This document shows, one piece after another, positions 34,816 through 45,392 of a stretch of 64,000 nucleotides of DNA. The position numbers and the translations under genes were made by a program. The stretch is from Nilaparvata lugens. Taxonomy: Eukaryota > Arthropoda > Insecta > Hemiptera > Delphacidae. Within the stretch, counting starts at the first letter, position 1; every line of letters starts with the position of its first letter. The DNA lies in the NCBI RefSeq assembly GCF_014356525.2, contig NC_052509.1:32263398-32327397 (forward strand), given 5' to 3'. The notes beneath the pieces were generated by a model. It saw nothing but the letters and a program-made list of their open reading frames with translations. It did not search any database and was not told where the DNA came from.

Positions 34816-35488
34816 AGCTTGTATTCGCTAGTACCGTTTAAAATGTAAATTATACAGTCGTTCATTGCACAAACAAATCAAGCATCAAGTTTGTGGATTC
34901 ACTGATTCGCGTAAATTCAACAATGTGGTTAGAGTTATATATTTGACTTTAAATTAATATGTAGTGATATGAATGATATTTCACGCGTTTAAAATAGCCA
35001 AGTTCCCAACGATTTTATAAATCAATTTTTATAATCAACTGTGCATAATAATAGATAGAATGGAAGGAAAATTATGTCATCCTGCAATTTCCTTGCTTAA
35101 TTATTTCATTACAATATCGTGGAAGAAAAAATAAAAATAAATGAATAACCATCTACTTTGGAACAAAAAATTTCATTGCTTACTTAATTCCAAAAATTAA
35201 ATGAACCATTGACTGAAAGTTAGATAAAAAAATAATTATATTGTTGAGAAAAAACGTATGCATAAACTATAAGTTCATATGCGGGAAATTCAAGAAAGAA
35301 AAACAAAATAATAAGAGAGTTCAACTTTGATCCTCGCTTGAGAGGAATAAAAAAAAATAAAAATGAGTTTTCTTTTGTAGTCCTTTTTGTAGAAGAGTTC
35401 CATAGGATATAGAAAAAAAATATATATATATAATATGTATTTTATATAAGAGTTCTCCTCAGCTTACTGTTTAATCAATGAGTCCACT
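34816..35488. other. AT-rich spacer between LINE ORF1 and ORF2
   Basis: About 670 bp without coding features. Tenfold longer than the matching spacer at 18755-18819, so it may hide another decayed insertion; I see no clear boundaries. Confidence 0.4.
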
Positions 35489-35790
35489 TTACCAATCCTT
35501 GTCCAGGTCTGCTGTATCCAGTATTTTTCTAATAGGGCCGTCACAAGTTTTTCTGATGAATATTTTTCCGTCTCGAACCCATGCAAACGCCATTTTCTTT
35601 TGTTTTACATAACTCCGGGCTATCCCAAGCAGAATTTTATTATCGACGGTGAGGTGTTCATTTATGTAGACTCTTCCATCCTTAAATGATTCATGAAGTA
35701 AGTTAGCCTGGATTACTTTGAGTTTACGAGCAGAGTCCAACCATTCAGCACGAACTTTTCTTGAAATGAATTTCACCACTATTGATGGAT
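35489..35790 (-). pseudogene. LINE ORF1 C-terminal domain (Baculo_FP-like)
   Basis: Reads VKFISRKVRAEWLDSARK near its start, VYINEHLTVDNKILLGIAR in the middle and FAWVRDGKIFIRK near its end: the full FP25K-like C-terminal domain of insect LINE ORF1. Upstream sequence is replaced by the RTE element beginning near 35790, so the element is truncated (or split) inside ORF1, close to where the 18.5 kb copy is also truncated. Confidence 0.75.
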
Positions 35791-35961
35791 GGGGAGCGTC
35801 TTTTGACGCTCATATCATATTGATGATGGAAACCCCTCCTAGGGAGTACAACACCTTGGCTTGCGTACTCCTATGACCCCGAGAGCTATGCCGGCGGTAG
35901 TGTAACTACCAGTAGGGCCTCCCAAGCTGGACAGGTCGAAGGGTAGGAGCCAGACGAAGAA

Positions 35962-36579
35962 GTGCTCCAAAGAAGACGTCGTTGGGCTAATCCCCCACAC
36001 GTCGGATTACACTGGATTCAATGTACATTAAATAGCCTCGGACGGGACCGGAATTTTAGGAATAAGAAATTGGACAAGACACTTGACTTACGATTTGGAA
36101 ATTGGAATGTGCGTACTTTGACCGGAAAAGAAGTTGAAATAGTGGAGGAGATGAAAAAATATTATATGAGTGTTTTGGGAATGAGTGAGATACGAAGGAG
36201 AGGATGTGGGGAGAGCCAGTTGGACAACGGATATGTGCCCAGGTATTCTGAAAAAACAGATGCAGGTCGAGTGGAGGGTGGAGTAGGCATCATAGTAGAC
36301 GAGAATACAAACAACTTAGTAAGTGGATGGAGTGACATAGGTCCCGGGATTGTGAGAATAGATATTGACCTTCAAGTAAAGATTTCAATTGTAAAGATGT
36401 TAAAATTATATGAGGTAGAGGCGGAGATTGATTCAGATCATAAACTACTGGTTGCCAACACTAGGTTCAAAAGGATAGCCACAATAAAGGAGAGAAAGTA
36501 TGAAAGGGTCAAATGCGAGGAATTAAAAAGATTGGACAAACAAAATGAATTCCAGAAAGAAGTTGACAGAGACATCTGA
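35962..36579 (+). pseudogene. RTE endonuclease, internally deleted
   Basis: Frame of 205 codons with FGNWNVRTLTGK (about 45-56), VLGMSEIRRRG, GGVGIIVDEN and then, after an abrupt join near 36395, DSDHKLLVANTRF. The conserved SDH is kept, but the central third of the EEP fold (including the catalytic Asp-Asn region) is missing although the frame stays open. The frame ends in foreign sequence at 36578. Confidence 0.75.
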
Positions 36580-37198
36580 TTTACTAAGACTTCCTTGATA
36601 GTATACCACTTGTTTCAGAAATCGGTTGTATTTCTCGGCCCTAAGTTTTTCAACAATATTCCTCTTGAAATTGAGAGAACACAAAATCGACTTGTTTTTA
36701 AAACAAAAGTTCTTGGATAGCTTAGAGGTCTTATGCCTGACTATCTAGAGACCTTATTCAATGTGGTTTCTTAGTTAAAATACTCTGATAATGGTGGCTA
36801 TGCATTGGCTAAATGAGCTGGAATTGGAGAGTGAGCATGGTTAGTGTGAATGTGTGAGTGATTGGTTGCTAATTTTTCTTTCTTTCTTCTTTTTATATTT
36901 TTCTACTTCTCTATAAATTCATAAATTATCAGATATTCATTCCTGCTCGCAGACGTACAGTTTTGTACTTTCAGCAAGCAGTATTTTTCTATCCAAATTC
37001 ACAAATTAGTCCTGGTTTAGCATGTTCGAATTCTTGTCTGATGTTATTGTTTAATAAATTAGACTTTTATGTACTTTATAAAATATTAACTTATTACTCT
37101 AATATTGTTAAGCTGTATTATTTTCTCTCATAATTTGTAAATATTGTGAATTGGATTGAATAAAATTTGAATTTGAATTTGAATTTGAATTTGAATTG
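36580..37198 (+). mobile_element. 5'-truncated LINE 3' end with (TTTGAA)n tail
   Basis: Starts inside an ORF2 C-terminus (QKSVVFLGPKFFNNIPLEIE, like LGPKIYNSIPSYI at 55.9 kb). It continues through a 3' UTR with a hairpin at 36943-36981 (CTGCT..GTAC-AGTTTT-GTAC..AGCAG) and ends in TTTGAA units (37166-37198). It splits the RTE coding sequence. Confidence 0.75.
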
Positions 37199-38352
37199 GC
37201 TGCTAGTGAAACACATATAGTAGAAGACAATTTGTTCACAAACATCGAATTTCAATGGAAAGCAATTAAAGAGTTGCTACCAAGAGCCTCAATTAAAGTA
37301 TGTGACCAAAGAAAAGTTGGTAAATTCAAGAGAAGGACAATATGGTGGTCGGAAGAAGTGAACATAAAGTAAAGGACAAGAAGAAGGCATATAAAAAGTA
37401 TATAAGATCTGGAAGGAATGAAGATTGGCTGACATAAGTACGGTGCAGAAATGACGCTTCAAGAGCTTTAAAGGAATCAAAGAGCAAGGCCTGGGAGGAG
37501 TTTGGAAATGAAATAAACGAAAATTACAGATCTGATGTTAAGAAATTCTGGACAGTTTGCAAGAGTCTACGCGTTTCAAGACCTTTGCAAATGAAAAAGT
37601 GAATAAAGCAAGGCGACAGCTTGAGTCCACTACTTTTTATTGTCATAATGGACGGAATTTATACGATTTGCAAGTGGAGGACAGAAGAACATTCTGGTGG
37701 GTCGTTGGAACTTAAGGCCAATCTTTGTTCAAGCCATGTTGTTTGCTGATGACATATTGCTGATTGCAGACTCAGAAAGAAAATTGAAAGAAGCTGTAAC
37801 TGAGTGGAATGAGGAAATAAAGAGGAAAGGAATGGAATTGAATGTAAATAAGAGTAAAGTGATGGTGGTAAATGGAAATTAGTGAGAAAGAGTGGTGATT
37901 GAAGTGGAGGGGCATCGGATGGAACAGGTGGAATCATATGAGTATCTGGGAACAGTCATCAATGGAGATGGAAAATTGGTTAAAGAAATAAGAAATAGAA
38001 TCTCTAAAGCTAGTCGGGCTTTCTATGGTACAAGAGAATGTATTTTTGGAAAGAAAGAAGTGAGTACCACAGTGAAGAATAGAGTATACAAAAGCATCAT
38101 AGAGCCTATAGTTTTATACGGAGTGGAAAGTTGGCCCTTAAAATCACAGCAAATGAGCAGAATTAGGCAGTTGCAATGAAGTGCCACAGAAGAACGGCGG
38201 GGAAAAACGTTGAGAGATAGAATAAGAAGTGAACGGATCAGGGAGGAAATTGAAATGAAGGATATTAAAGTAGTATATATAAGAGACAATTAGGATGGTG
38301 GGGTCATATACAGAGGATAGATGATGAATGGAAAGCCAAACAATATGCAAAT
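37199..38352 (+). pseudogene. RTE reverse transcriptase remnants, first copy
   Basis: Frames with stops give EFQWKAIKELLPRAS and RRTIWWSEEVN (linker). These join after KKFWTVCKSL directly to KQGDSLSPLLFIVIMDG (motif B), then AMLFADDILLIADSE (catalytic FADD) and YEYLGTVINGDGK. RT motifs 0-A, including the first catalytic Asp, are absent between linker and motif B. The last ~470 bp are repeated at 40005-40475. Confidence 0.75.
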
Positions 38353-40000
38353 TTGATTATCCACTTAAGTGTGGATCCAACAGATACCCAGGTACTTAAC
38401 TTTTTTTTCTTTTTGAATTTTCTGACAAGAACAGCAGCTAAGAAGTCTATGGTCGTTACAGTTTAATCGATGGATTTTATACTGTCTATTGTTCGTGGTT
38501 GAGTAAGGGAATTGGGTGAAAATAACATGAAGACGCTTTTAGTTGTGTTGAGGGTTATATGTGTTGATTAAGCCAAGAGAACGCCAATCTGAGTCCACTT
38601 TCCGCTGCAATTTTTACATCATCCATGAGTTTTCAGTGAAAGTTAGAGCAGTGTTGTCTGCAAATGATATTATATCACAATTTCTTATATTTAATTAAGT
38701 AGATCATTGATATAGATTAAGAACAAAATGGGAGATAGGACAGTACCTTGCGGCAGACCAAAATCAGTGAGTTTCATATTGCTTGTGTTGAGTATCTGAG
38801 ATCGATTGACAGGTAACTCTTGAATAATATTAGTGGTATACCCCTAATCCCCAGGTGTTCCATTTTTTCCAGAAGTCGTTTTTGAGAGATAGTGTCAAAT
38901 GCCTTGGCTAAATCCAAGCATACGTCAACGTTTTTTTCTTATTATTAAAGTTTTTTGTTATAATTTGTAATAATCTGGTGATGGCATCCTCTGTAGATTT
39001 ACCGGGCTGGAATCCATACTGGTTTCATTAATAATGTTGAATTTATTCAGATAGCCCAATAATCTTTTTTAATTATCTTCTCCATTTTTGGCTAAGTTAT
39101 TCATCAGACTAATAGGACGGTAGTTGGTAGGGTTGGACGGATCACCTGATTTATGGATAGGAACAATTTTGGCAACTTTGAACTGTCTTGGAAAATGACC
39201 CACCTCGAAACATTTGTTGATTTTGTTGATTTTGAGAGGTTTTGTAATTGAGGGAGCAATCTTCTTTAGACAAGTAGCTGTTAGATTGTCCACTCCAGGA
39301 GCAGAATTACCTTTGAGAGAATTTATTGTGGCCAATATCCATCATCTGTATAAGCCAAAAAGAAGGAACTATACGATGGAATTGTAGTATCAACAAATGT
39401 ATGTTGTATAGGGTTATCATTAATTAGTATTGGCATACAACTCACCTACATGTGCAAAATGGTGATTAAGAACATCGGACTCAATCTTAGACGTACAAGT
39501 CTCTCTTTTAGTGTTGAGTAAATCATTTATACACTCCCATACTTTTTTTGAGTTTCCTTGCAATTCGATAGTTTTTTATTATAGAAGTCATATTTACATT
39601 GTTAATCATATTATTAAGATGTTTCTATAATTATATACTGCGATTTTAGAATGGAGTTGAAAGGTGTTTTTTAAGAGTTTGGTACATGAGATCACGTTTC
39701 CTTATTGAATTAATTAGTCCAGTTGTAATCCAAGGCTTGAGAGGTTTCAGTTTGTGGGGTACTAGTTTCACATAAGTTTCCTTTTTATCTCGTATTAATC
39801 TGTTCATGAAGTAATCGATCGCGTCATCAATACTCGAGTCAACCAATGCATCCAAATCCGACCAATTGCAATTTTTTAAATTCTTTATAGATTATTATAG
39901 TGTAAAAATTCCTTGTTATCTGTTGTTTGTTGTGTCATTTTCACATTTTCATACAAGCCTAAATTCATGCAAGTTAAATAGTGATCAGTTACACTTAAAT
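38353..40000 (-). pseudogene. LINE ORF2 internal fragment, minus strand
   Basis: Read right to left: endonuclease end (VTDHYL near 39990), linker (KLKPLKPWITTGLINSIRKR, 39855-39646), RT start (GNSAPGVDNLTATCL..HKSGDPSNPTNYRPISLM, 39335-39069), AKAFDTISQKRLLEK (near 38900), a decayed motif B region, then CSC, nine residues, KYLGI near 38390. Both ends are cut inside coding sequence and there is no 3' UTR or tail, so it did not arrive as an ordinary LINE insertion. Confidence 0.8.
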
Positions 40001-40004
40001 TAGG

Positions 40005-40573
40005 GAGAAAGAGTGGTGATTGAAGTGGAGGGGCATCGGATGGAACAGGTGGAATCATATGAGTATCTGGGAACAGTCATCAATGGAGATGGAAAATTGG
40101 TTAAAGAAATAAGAAATAGAATCTCTAAAGCTAGTCGGGCTTTCTATGGTACAAGAGAATGTATTTTTGGAAAGAAAGAAGTGAGTACCACAGTGAAGAA
40201 TAGAGTATACAAAAGCATCATAGAGCCTATAGTTTTATACGGAGTGGAAAGTTGGCCCTTAAAATCACAGCAAATGAGCAGAATTAGGGCAGTTGCAATG
40301 AAGTGCCACAGAAGAACGGCGGGAAGAACGTTGAGAGATAGAATAAGAAGTGAACGGATCAGGGAGGAAATTGAAATGAAGGATATTAAAGTAGTTATAT
40401 ATAAGAGACAATTAGGATGGTGGGGTCATATACAGAGGATAGATGATGAATGGAAAGCCAAACAATATGCAAATGTGATTGTGAGTGGTAGGAGGAAGAG
40501 AGGACGGCCCAGGTACTCGTATGAAGAGCACATAAGAAGATTGGGTGAGGAGAGAGGAAAGACGGTGGGGTAG
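40005..40573 (+). pseudogene. RTE ORF2 C-terminus, second copy
   Basis: 186 codons open: YEYLGTVINGDGKLVKEIRN, VLYGVESWPLKSQQMSRIRA, KRQLGWWGHIQRIDDEW, GRRKRGRPR. This is the usual RTE C-terminal order (YLG, Y..E.W, GH..R, GRP.R). The first ~470 bp duplicate 37884-38352 with only a few indels. The copy then continues to the true 3' end of the element. Confidence 0.8.
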
Positions 40574-40676
40574 ATGCGGAGGCTGGCTGTGGATCGGGAC
40601 AACTGGAGGCGGTGGTCCGAGGCTACCCCGACGCTGTGAGGCACAAGCGGGGCAGAGAGAAAGAAGAAGAAGAAAA
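40574..40676 (+). mobile_element. RTE 3' UTR and (GAA)n-like tail
   Basis: A short GC-rich 3' UTR (TGGATCGGGACAACTGGAGG) ends AAAGAAGAAGAAGAAAATGA. Very short 3' UTRs with microsatellite tails are usual for RTE. Confidence 0.65.
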
Positions 40677-40699
40677 TGATGGAAACAACGAAAATATTC

Positions 40700-41330
40700 G
40701 ATATCATTGAAAAATACAAGATGGCGGTCATAATTGACAGAAATTTTTATATCGCTTGTTATTCAGTTATTGTGAGATATATCGGATTGGTTTTACCTCA
40801 TGCGTATGGAAAAACGCACCAGAAATCATGTTGGGATTTCTTTGGAGGGCGCTGGAGAACTCATTTTTTGACGTACAGTGCAAGAAGATATATCGTTCCA
40901 AAGTTGAAAAAACGCGCTAAATTTAATAGATTTGAAATTTCTCTGTATCTCTTGCAAAAAAAGTTATAATGGAATGAAATTTGAACAAATTTGGAAAAAA
41001 AGTCTTTTTGGGCTTTTGAAGGTTATAACTAAAAGAATATGAGTTTCAGAGCAATATTTTATTAAACAAAAATTGTAGAGGAAGTTTTTAAAAATGTTTT
41101 CGTCTAAAAAACGGTTAAATATCTAGAACGGTTATTGAAATACAAGCTATATAGCAAAACCCTGAAAATTTTGGCGGCCATCTTGTTTCCAAGGTGTTTG
41201 CCTGTGACTTCGACTTATCATCATCACGATCCTTATTATGCTAGACCTAACGAAGAAATTGAGACATCTTCCACGGCTGTTACCAGAAAATAACCACGGA
41301 GTGCCTTATTCATGTCATTTGCGCCCGGAC
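40700..41330 (+). repeat. Dispersed repeat R, plus-strand copy
   Basis: Mate of 26912-27465 in opposite orientation. It shares GGCGGCCATCTTGTTTCCAA, CCTCATGCGTATGGAAAAAC and GAACAAATTTGGAAAAAAAG. Non-coding; the 97-aa frame at its start lacks domains. Confidence 0.8.
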
Positions 41331-41704
41331 TATGTACTTATTTCAATATTTCTACCATATAGGCTAGTTTTGGTTGATTTCTAACCTCAGAATAATTCAG
41401 TAATGTGATAGCTTGAATGGTCGTAGACTATTTACCAAAATAGTGTATACAACAGTTTTATATGGTCTTCAAAGCACTCGTGAGATGTTTAAGTTACACG
41501 TGAGCGAGCGTAGCGAGTCCTATTTCTAAATCCAACTTGTGTGTTGAAGAGCCTTATTATAAAAATGTTGTTATAAACTACTATTTTGTGTTCTAGTGGC
41601 CCTAAACTTCAATTTCAGTTTCAGGTGTTCACTCTTTATCATTCCATTGATGTATATTACCAAGTCCATCAAGAGAATAATGAGGATAGGAGAGGAAATT
41701 TAAG
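41331..41704. other. Non-coding, dispersed-repeat-like
   Basis: Includes GTGAGCGAGCGTAGCGAGTCC, a phrase common in mobile repeats. No gene is seen. Confidence 0.3.
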
Positions 41705-43930
41705 CAATGTTTAAATGTTTAAATGTTTAAATGTTTAAATGTTTAAATGTTTAAATGTTTAAAAGTTTAAATGTTTAAATGTTTAAATGTTCAAATTTTC
41801 AAATGTTTTAAATGTTTAAATGTTTACATGTTTAAATGTTTAAATGTTTAAATGTTTGAATGTTAAATGTTTAAATGTTTAAATGTTTAAATGTTTATAT
41901 GTTTAAATGTTTAAATGTTTAAATTTTAAATGTTAAATGTTAAATGTTTAAATGTTTAAATGTTTAATGTTTAAATGTTAAATGTTTAAATGTTTAAATG
42001 TTTAATTTTAAATGTTTAAATGTTTAAATGTTTAAATGTTTAAATGTTTAAATGTTTAAAGGTTAAATGTTTAAATGTTTAAATGTTTAAATGTTTAAAT
42101 GTTTAAATGTTTAAATGTTTAAATGTTTAAATGTTTAATGTTTAAATGTTTAAATTTTAAATGTTTAAATGTTTTAAATGTTTAACTGTTTAAAATGTTT
42201 AAATGTTTAAATGTTAAATGTTTAAATGTTTAAATGTTTAATGTTTAATGTTTAAATGTTCAAATGTTCAAATGTTTTAAATGTTGAAATGCTTAAATGT
42301 TTGAATGTTTAAATGTTTAAAGGTTTAAATGTTTAAATGTTGAATGTTTAAATGTTTAATGTTAAATGTTTAAATGTTTAAATGTTGAATGTTTAAATGT
42401 TAAATGTTGAATGTTAAATGTTTAAATGTTTGAATGTTTAAATGTTTAAATGTTTGAATGTTTAAATGTTTAAATGTTTGAATGTTTGAATGTTTAAATG
42501 TTTGAATGTTTAAATGTTTAAATGTTTAAATGTTTGAATGTTTAAATGTTTAAATGTTTAATGTTTAAATGTTTAAATGTTTAAATGTTAAATGTTTAAA
42601 TGTTTAAATGTTTAAATGTTTAAATGTTTAAATGTTTAAATGTTTGAATGTTTAAATGTTTAAATTTTAAATGTTTAAATGTTTAAATGTTTAAATGTTT
42701 AAATGTTTAAATGTTTAAATGTTTAAATGTTTAAATGTTTAAATGTTTAATGTTAAATGTTTTAAATGTTTAAATGTTAAATGTTTAATGTTTAAAGTTT
42801 AATGTTTAAATGTTTACATGTTTAAATGTTTATATGTTTAAATGTTAAATGTTCAAATGTTTTAATGTTTGAATGTTTAAATGTTTGAATGTTTGAATGT
42901 TAAAATGTTTTAAATGTTCAAATGTTAAATGTTTAAATGTTAAATGTTCAAATGTTCAAATGTTAAATGTTTAAATGTTTTAAATGTTCAAATGTTCAAA
43001 TGTTCAAATGTTCAAATGTTTTAATGTTTAAATGTTAAATGTTGAATGTTTAAATGTTTACATGTTTAAATGTTAAATGTTCAAATGTTCAAATGTTTGA
43101 ATGTTAAATGTTTAATGTTCAAATGTTTTAAATGTTGAATGTTTTAAATGTTCAATGTTTAATGTTTAAATGTTTCAATGTTTAAATGTTCAATGTTTTA
43201 AATGTTTGAATGTTTGAATGTTTAAATGTTTTAAATGTTTAAATGGTTAAATGTTTAAATGGTTAAATGTTTAAATGTAAATGTTTAAATGTTCAAATGT
43301 TCAAATGTTTTAATGTTTAAATGTTCAAATGTTCAAATGTTCAAATGTTAAATGTTTGAATGTTTGAATGTTTAAATGTTAATGTTAAATGTTAAATGTT
43401 AAATGTTTGAATGTTTGAATGTTTGAATGTTTGAATGTTTGAATGTTTGAATGTTTGAATGTTTAAATGTTAAATGTTCAAATGTTCAAATGTTCAAATG
43501 TTAAATGTTTAAAGTTAAATGTTTAAATGTTAAAGTTTAAATGTTTAATGTTAAATGTTAAATGTTCAAATGTTCAAATGTTCAAATGTTTTAAATGTTG
43601 AATGTTTTAAATGTTAAATGTTCAAATGTTCAAATGTTCAAATGTTTTAAATGTTAAATGTTTTAAATGTTGAATGTTTTAAATGTTCAAATGTTTTAAA
43701 TGTTTAATGTTAAATGTTAAATGTTTAAATGTTTAAATGTTTAAATGTTTAAATGTTTAAATGTTTAAATGTTTAAATGTTTAAATGTTTAAATGTTTAA
43801 ATGTTTAAATGTTTAAATGTTTAAATGTTTAAATGTTTAAATGTTTATGTTTAAATGTTTGAATGTTTAAATGTTTAAATGTTTAAATGTTTAAATGTTT
43901 AAAGGTTTAAATGTTTAAATGTTTATATGT
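41705..43930 (+). repeat. (TTTAAATG)n satellite, 2.2 kb
   Basis: About 280 units of the octamer TTTAAATG with 7-bp (TTAAATG), TTCAAATG, TTGAATG and TTTTAAATG variants. Purest blocks are at both edges (41710-41790, 43720-43840); the centre (42900-43700) is richest in variants. It runs directly into a minus-strand copy of repeat S at 43931, whose own sequence contains TTTAAATATTTTTATGTT at that point. Confidence 0.95.
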
Positions 43931-44165
43931 TCTTATGTTGCGCATTTACGGCGAAACGCGGTAATAGATTTTCATGGAATTTGACAGGTAGCCTATGTTC
44001 CTTTTTAAATATGCGCGTCGACGTATATACAAGGTTTTTGGGAATTTTGCATTTCAAGGATAATATGAAAGGGAAAAGGAGCCTCCTTCATACGCCAATA
44101 TTCGATTAAAAATCAGACTATAGAATTATTCATCATAGATCAGCTGTCTAGTGGACTATAATACT
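43931..44165 (-). repeat. Dispersed repeat S, minus-strand copy 4
   Basis: Reverse complement of the second half of the 6893-7545 family: GCATTTACGGCGAAACGCGG, GCGTCGACGTATATACAAGG, TTTTGCATTTCAAGGATAA, TCAGCTGTC.AGTGGA. Confidence 0.75.
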
Positions 44166-44195
44166 ACCTGTTCAAAAACATCGAACATCTTGAAC

Positions 44196-44388
44196 TTGTT
44201 TTTGACAACATTTTCGCCATTCTAGCAGCCATCTTGAATTGCATTCGATTGAAATTGTTCGTGTCGGATACTTATAGTGTAAGGACCTTAAGTTCCAAAT
44301 TTCAAGTCATTCCGTTGATTGGGAGACTTATCTCGTGTACACAGACGCACATACACTCATACACACACACACACAACACACACACACA

Positions 44389-44457
<69 letters not shown>

Positions 44458-44730
44458 AATACCCAAAAATTACTTTTTTGGACTCGGGGGACCTTGAAAC
44501 GTATAGAAATTTAGAAATTGGGGTACCTTAATTTTTTTGGGGTACCTTAATGAGTCTATATAATGGTATAATGGCATAATGGTATATATATATATATACC
44601 AATACCCAAAAATTACTTTTTTGGACTCGGGGGACCTTGAAACGTATAGAAATTTAGAAATTGGGGTACCTTAATTTTTTCGGAAAGCAATACTTTCCTT
44701 ACCTATGGTAATAGGGCAAGGAAAGTAAAA
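44196..44730 (+). mobile_element. Repeat X, partial copy C
   Basis: Matches the second half of copy A (62780-63185): AAATTGTTCGTGTCGGA, TTCCAAATTTCAAGTCATTC, GACGCACATACACTCATAC, (CA)n, ACCAATACCCAAAAAT, then the terminal hairpin at 44692-44726. A ~143 bp part (about 44443-44585) containing ACCAATACCCAAAAATTAC is tandemly duplicated. Confidence 0.8.
44353..44455 (+). repeat. (CA)n-(TA)n microsatellite
   Basis: CA units with two CACCAC or CAACAC slips, then (TA)n from 44421. Confidence 0.9.
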
Positions 44731-45350
44731 AACTGTAAATTTGATAAAATTGATTATAACGGATACACTATCTCATTGAATTGGATGCATGATGAGTCTT
44801 AGTGAGTGGATTGATTCAATAACAAGTCTCGACAAATTTATGTTTGTTAACGATGATTATTGCCACTCTCCTATCTGCTGGTTGATTCATTTCAACTATT
44901 TTCTATTTGATTAGTAATAGTTTCAAGTAAGTTACTAGCACTACTATTTTCAAATGTGAGGTAGTGTAGGAGTGTTTCCACTCACAAAACGGTCACCCTG
45001 ATCCCAAGACTATCTTCCAAGAGCAAAAATATAAAGATTACAGTTGCCGGGGAATTGGAGAGCCCTGAAGAGAGGCGCTCTCACTAAGAGAGAGACTGAC
45101 TCTTACTGAATGTACCTCTCTCGGCCTTCCGTGTGCCTGGAATTGCAAAAGGTAGAAACTTGGTACCTCTGTCGTACCGGTAAAATTTATTACAATAAAA
45201 AGGCGAGAAGTCATAAAAAGGGAGAGGCGCGTGACATAATTTATTGGTTTACAAGGAACGACAAAGGAAAAGGAGGAGAAAGACGATGGAGAAGAATTGG
45301 GGAAAACGGGAGAAATGGGACACAAAAGGGTATGGCGAAATAACGACTGC

Positions 45351-45392
<42 letters not shown>

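Larger units (their letters stand above)
27500..35790 (-). mobile_element. Decayed LINE, minus strand, hosting two LTR insertions
   Basis: Read right to left: the ORF1 FP-like domain (35779-35489), an ORF2 endonuclease in two frames (34815-33964), a linker and the start of the reverse transcriptase (33960-33055), the RT middle (31078-30902), the RT end (29131-28330) and the C-terminal domain to 27978. A 3' UTR follows with a hairpin at 27638-27669 and an A-rich end near 27500-27550. The ORF1-ORF2 gap is ~670 bp, against 65 nt in the copy at 18.5 kb, so more sequence may be inserted there. Without the two LTR insertions the element is about 4.5 kb. Confidence 0.85.
35791..40672 (+). mobile_element. 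RTE-like LINE, internally deleted and rearranged
   Basis: Starts with a GC-rich leader (hairpin AGCGTC-TTTT-GACGCT at 35795-35810; GGTAG..CTACC near 35895). Endonuclease remnants run to 36578, with a LINE 3' end at 36580-37198. Then come linker and RT remnants (37199-38352), a minus-strand LINE fragment (38353-40000), a second copy of the RT tail, and a C-terminal end with a (GAA)n-like tail at about 40660-40676. RTE assignment rests on the FGNWNVRTL start, the compact endonuclease-RT layout and the KQGDSLSPLLF motif. Confidence 0.75.
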
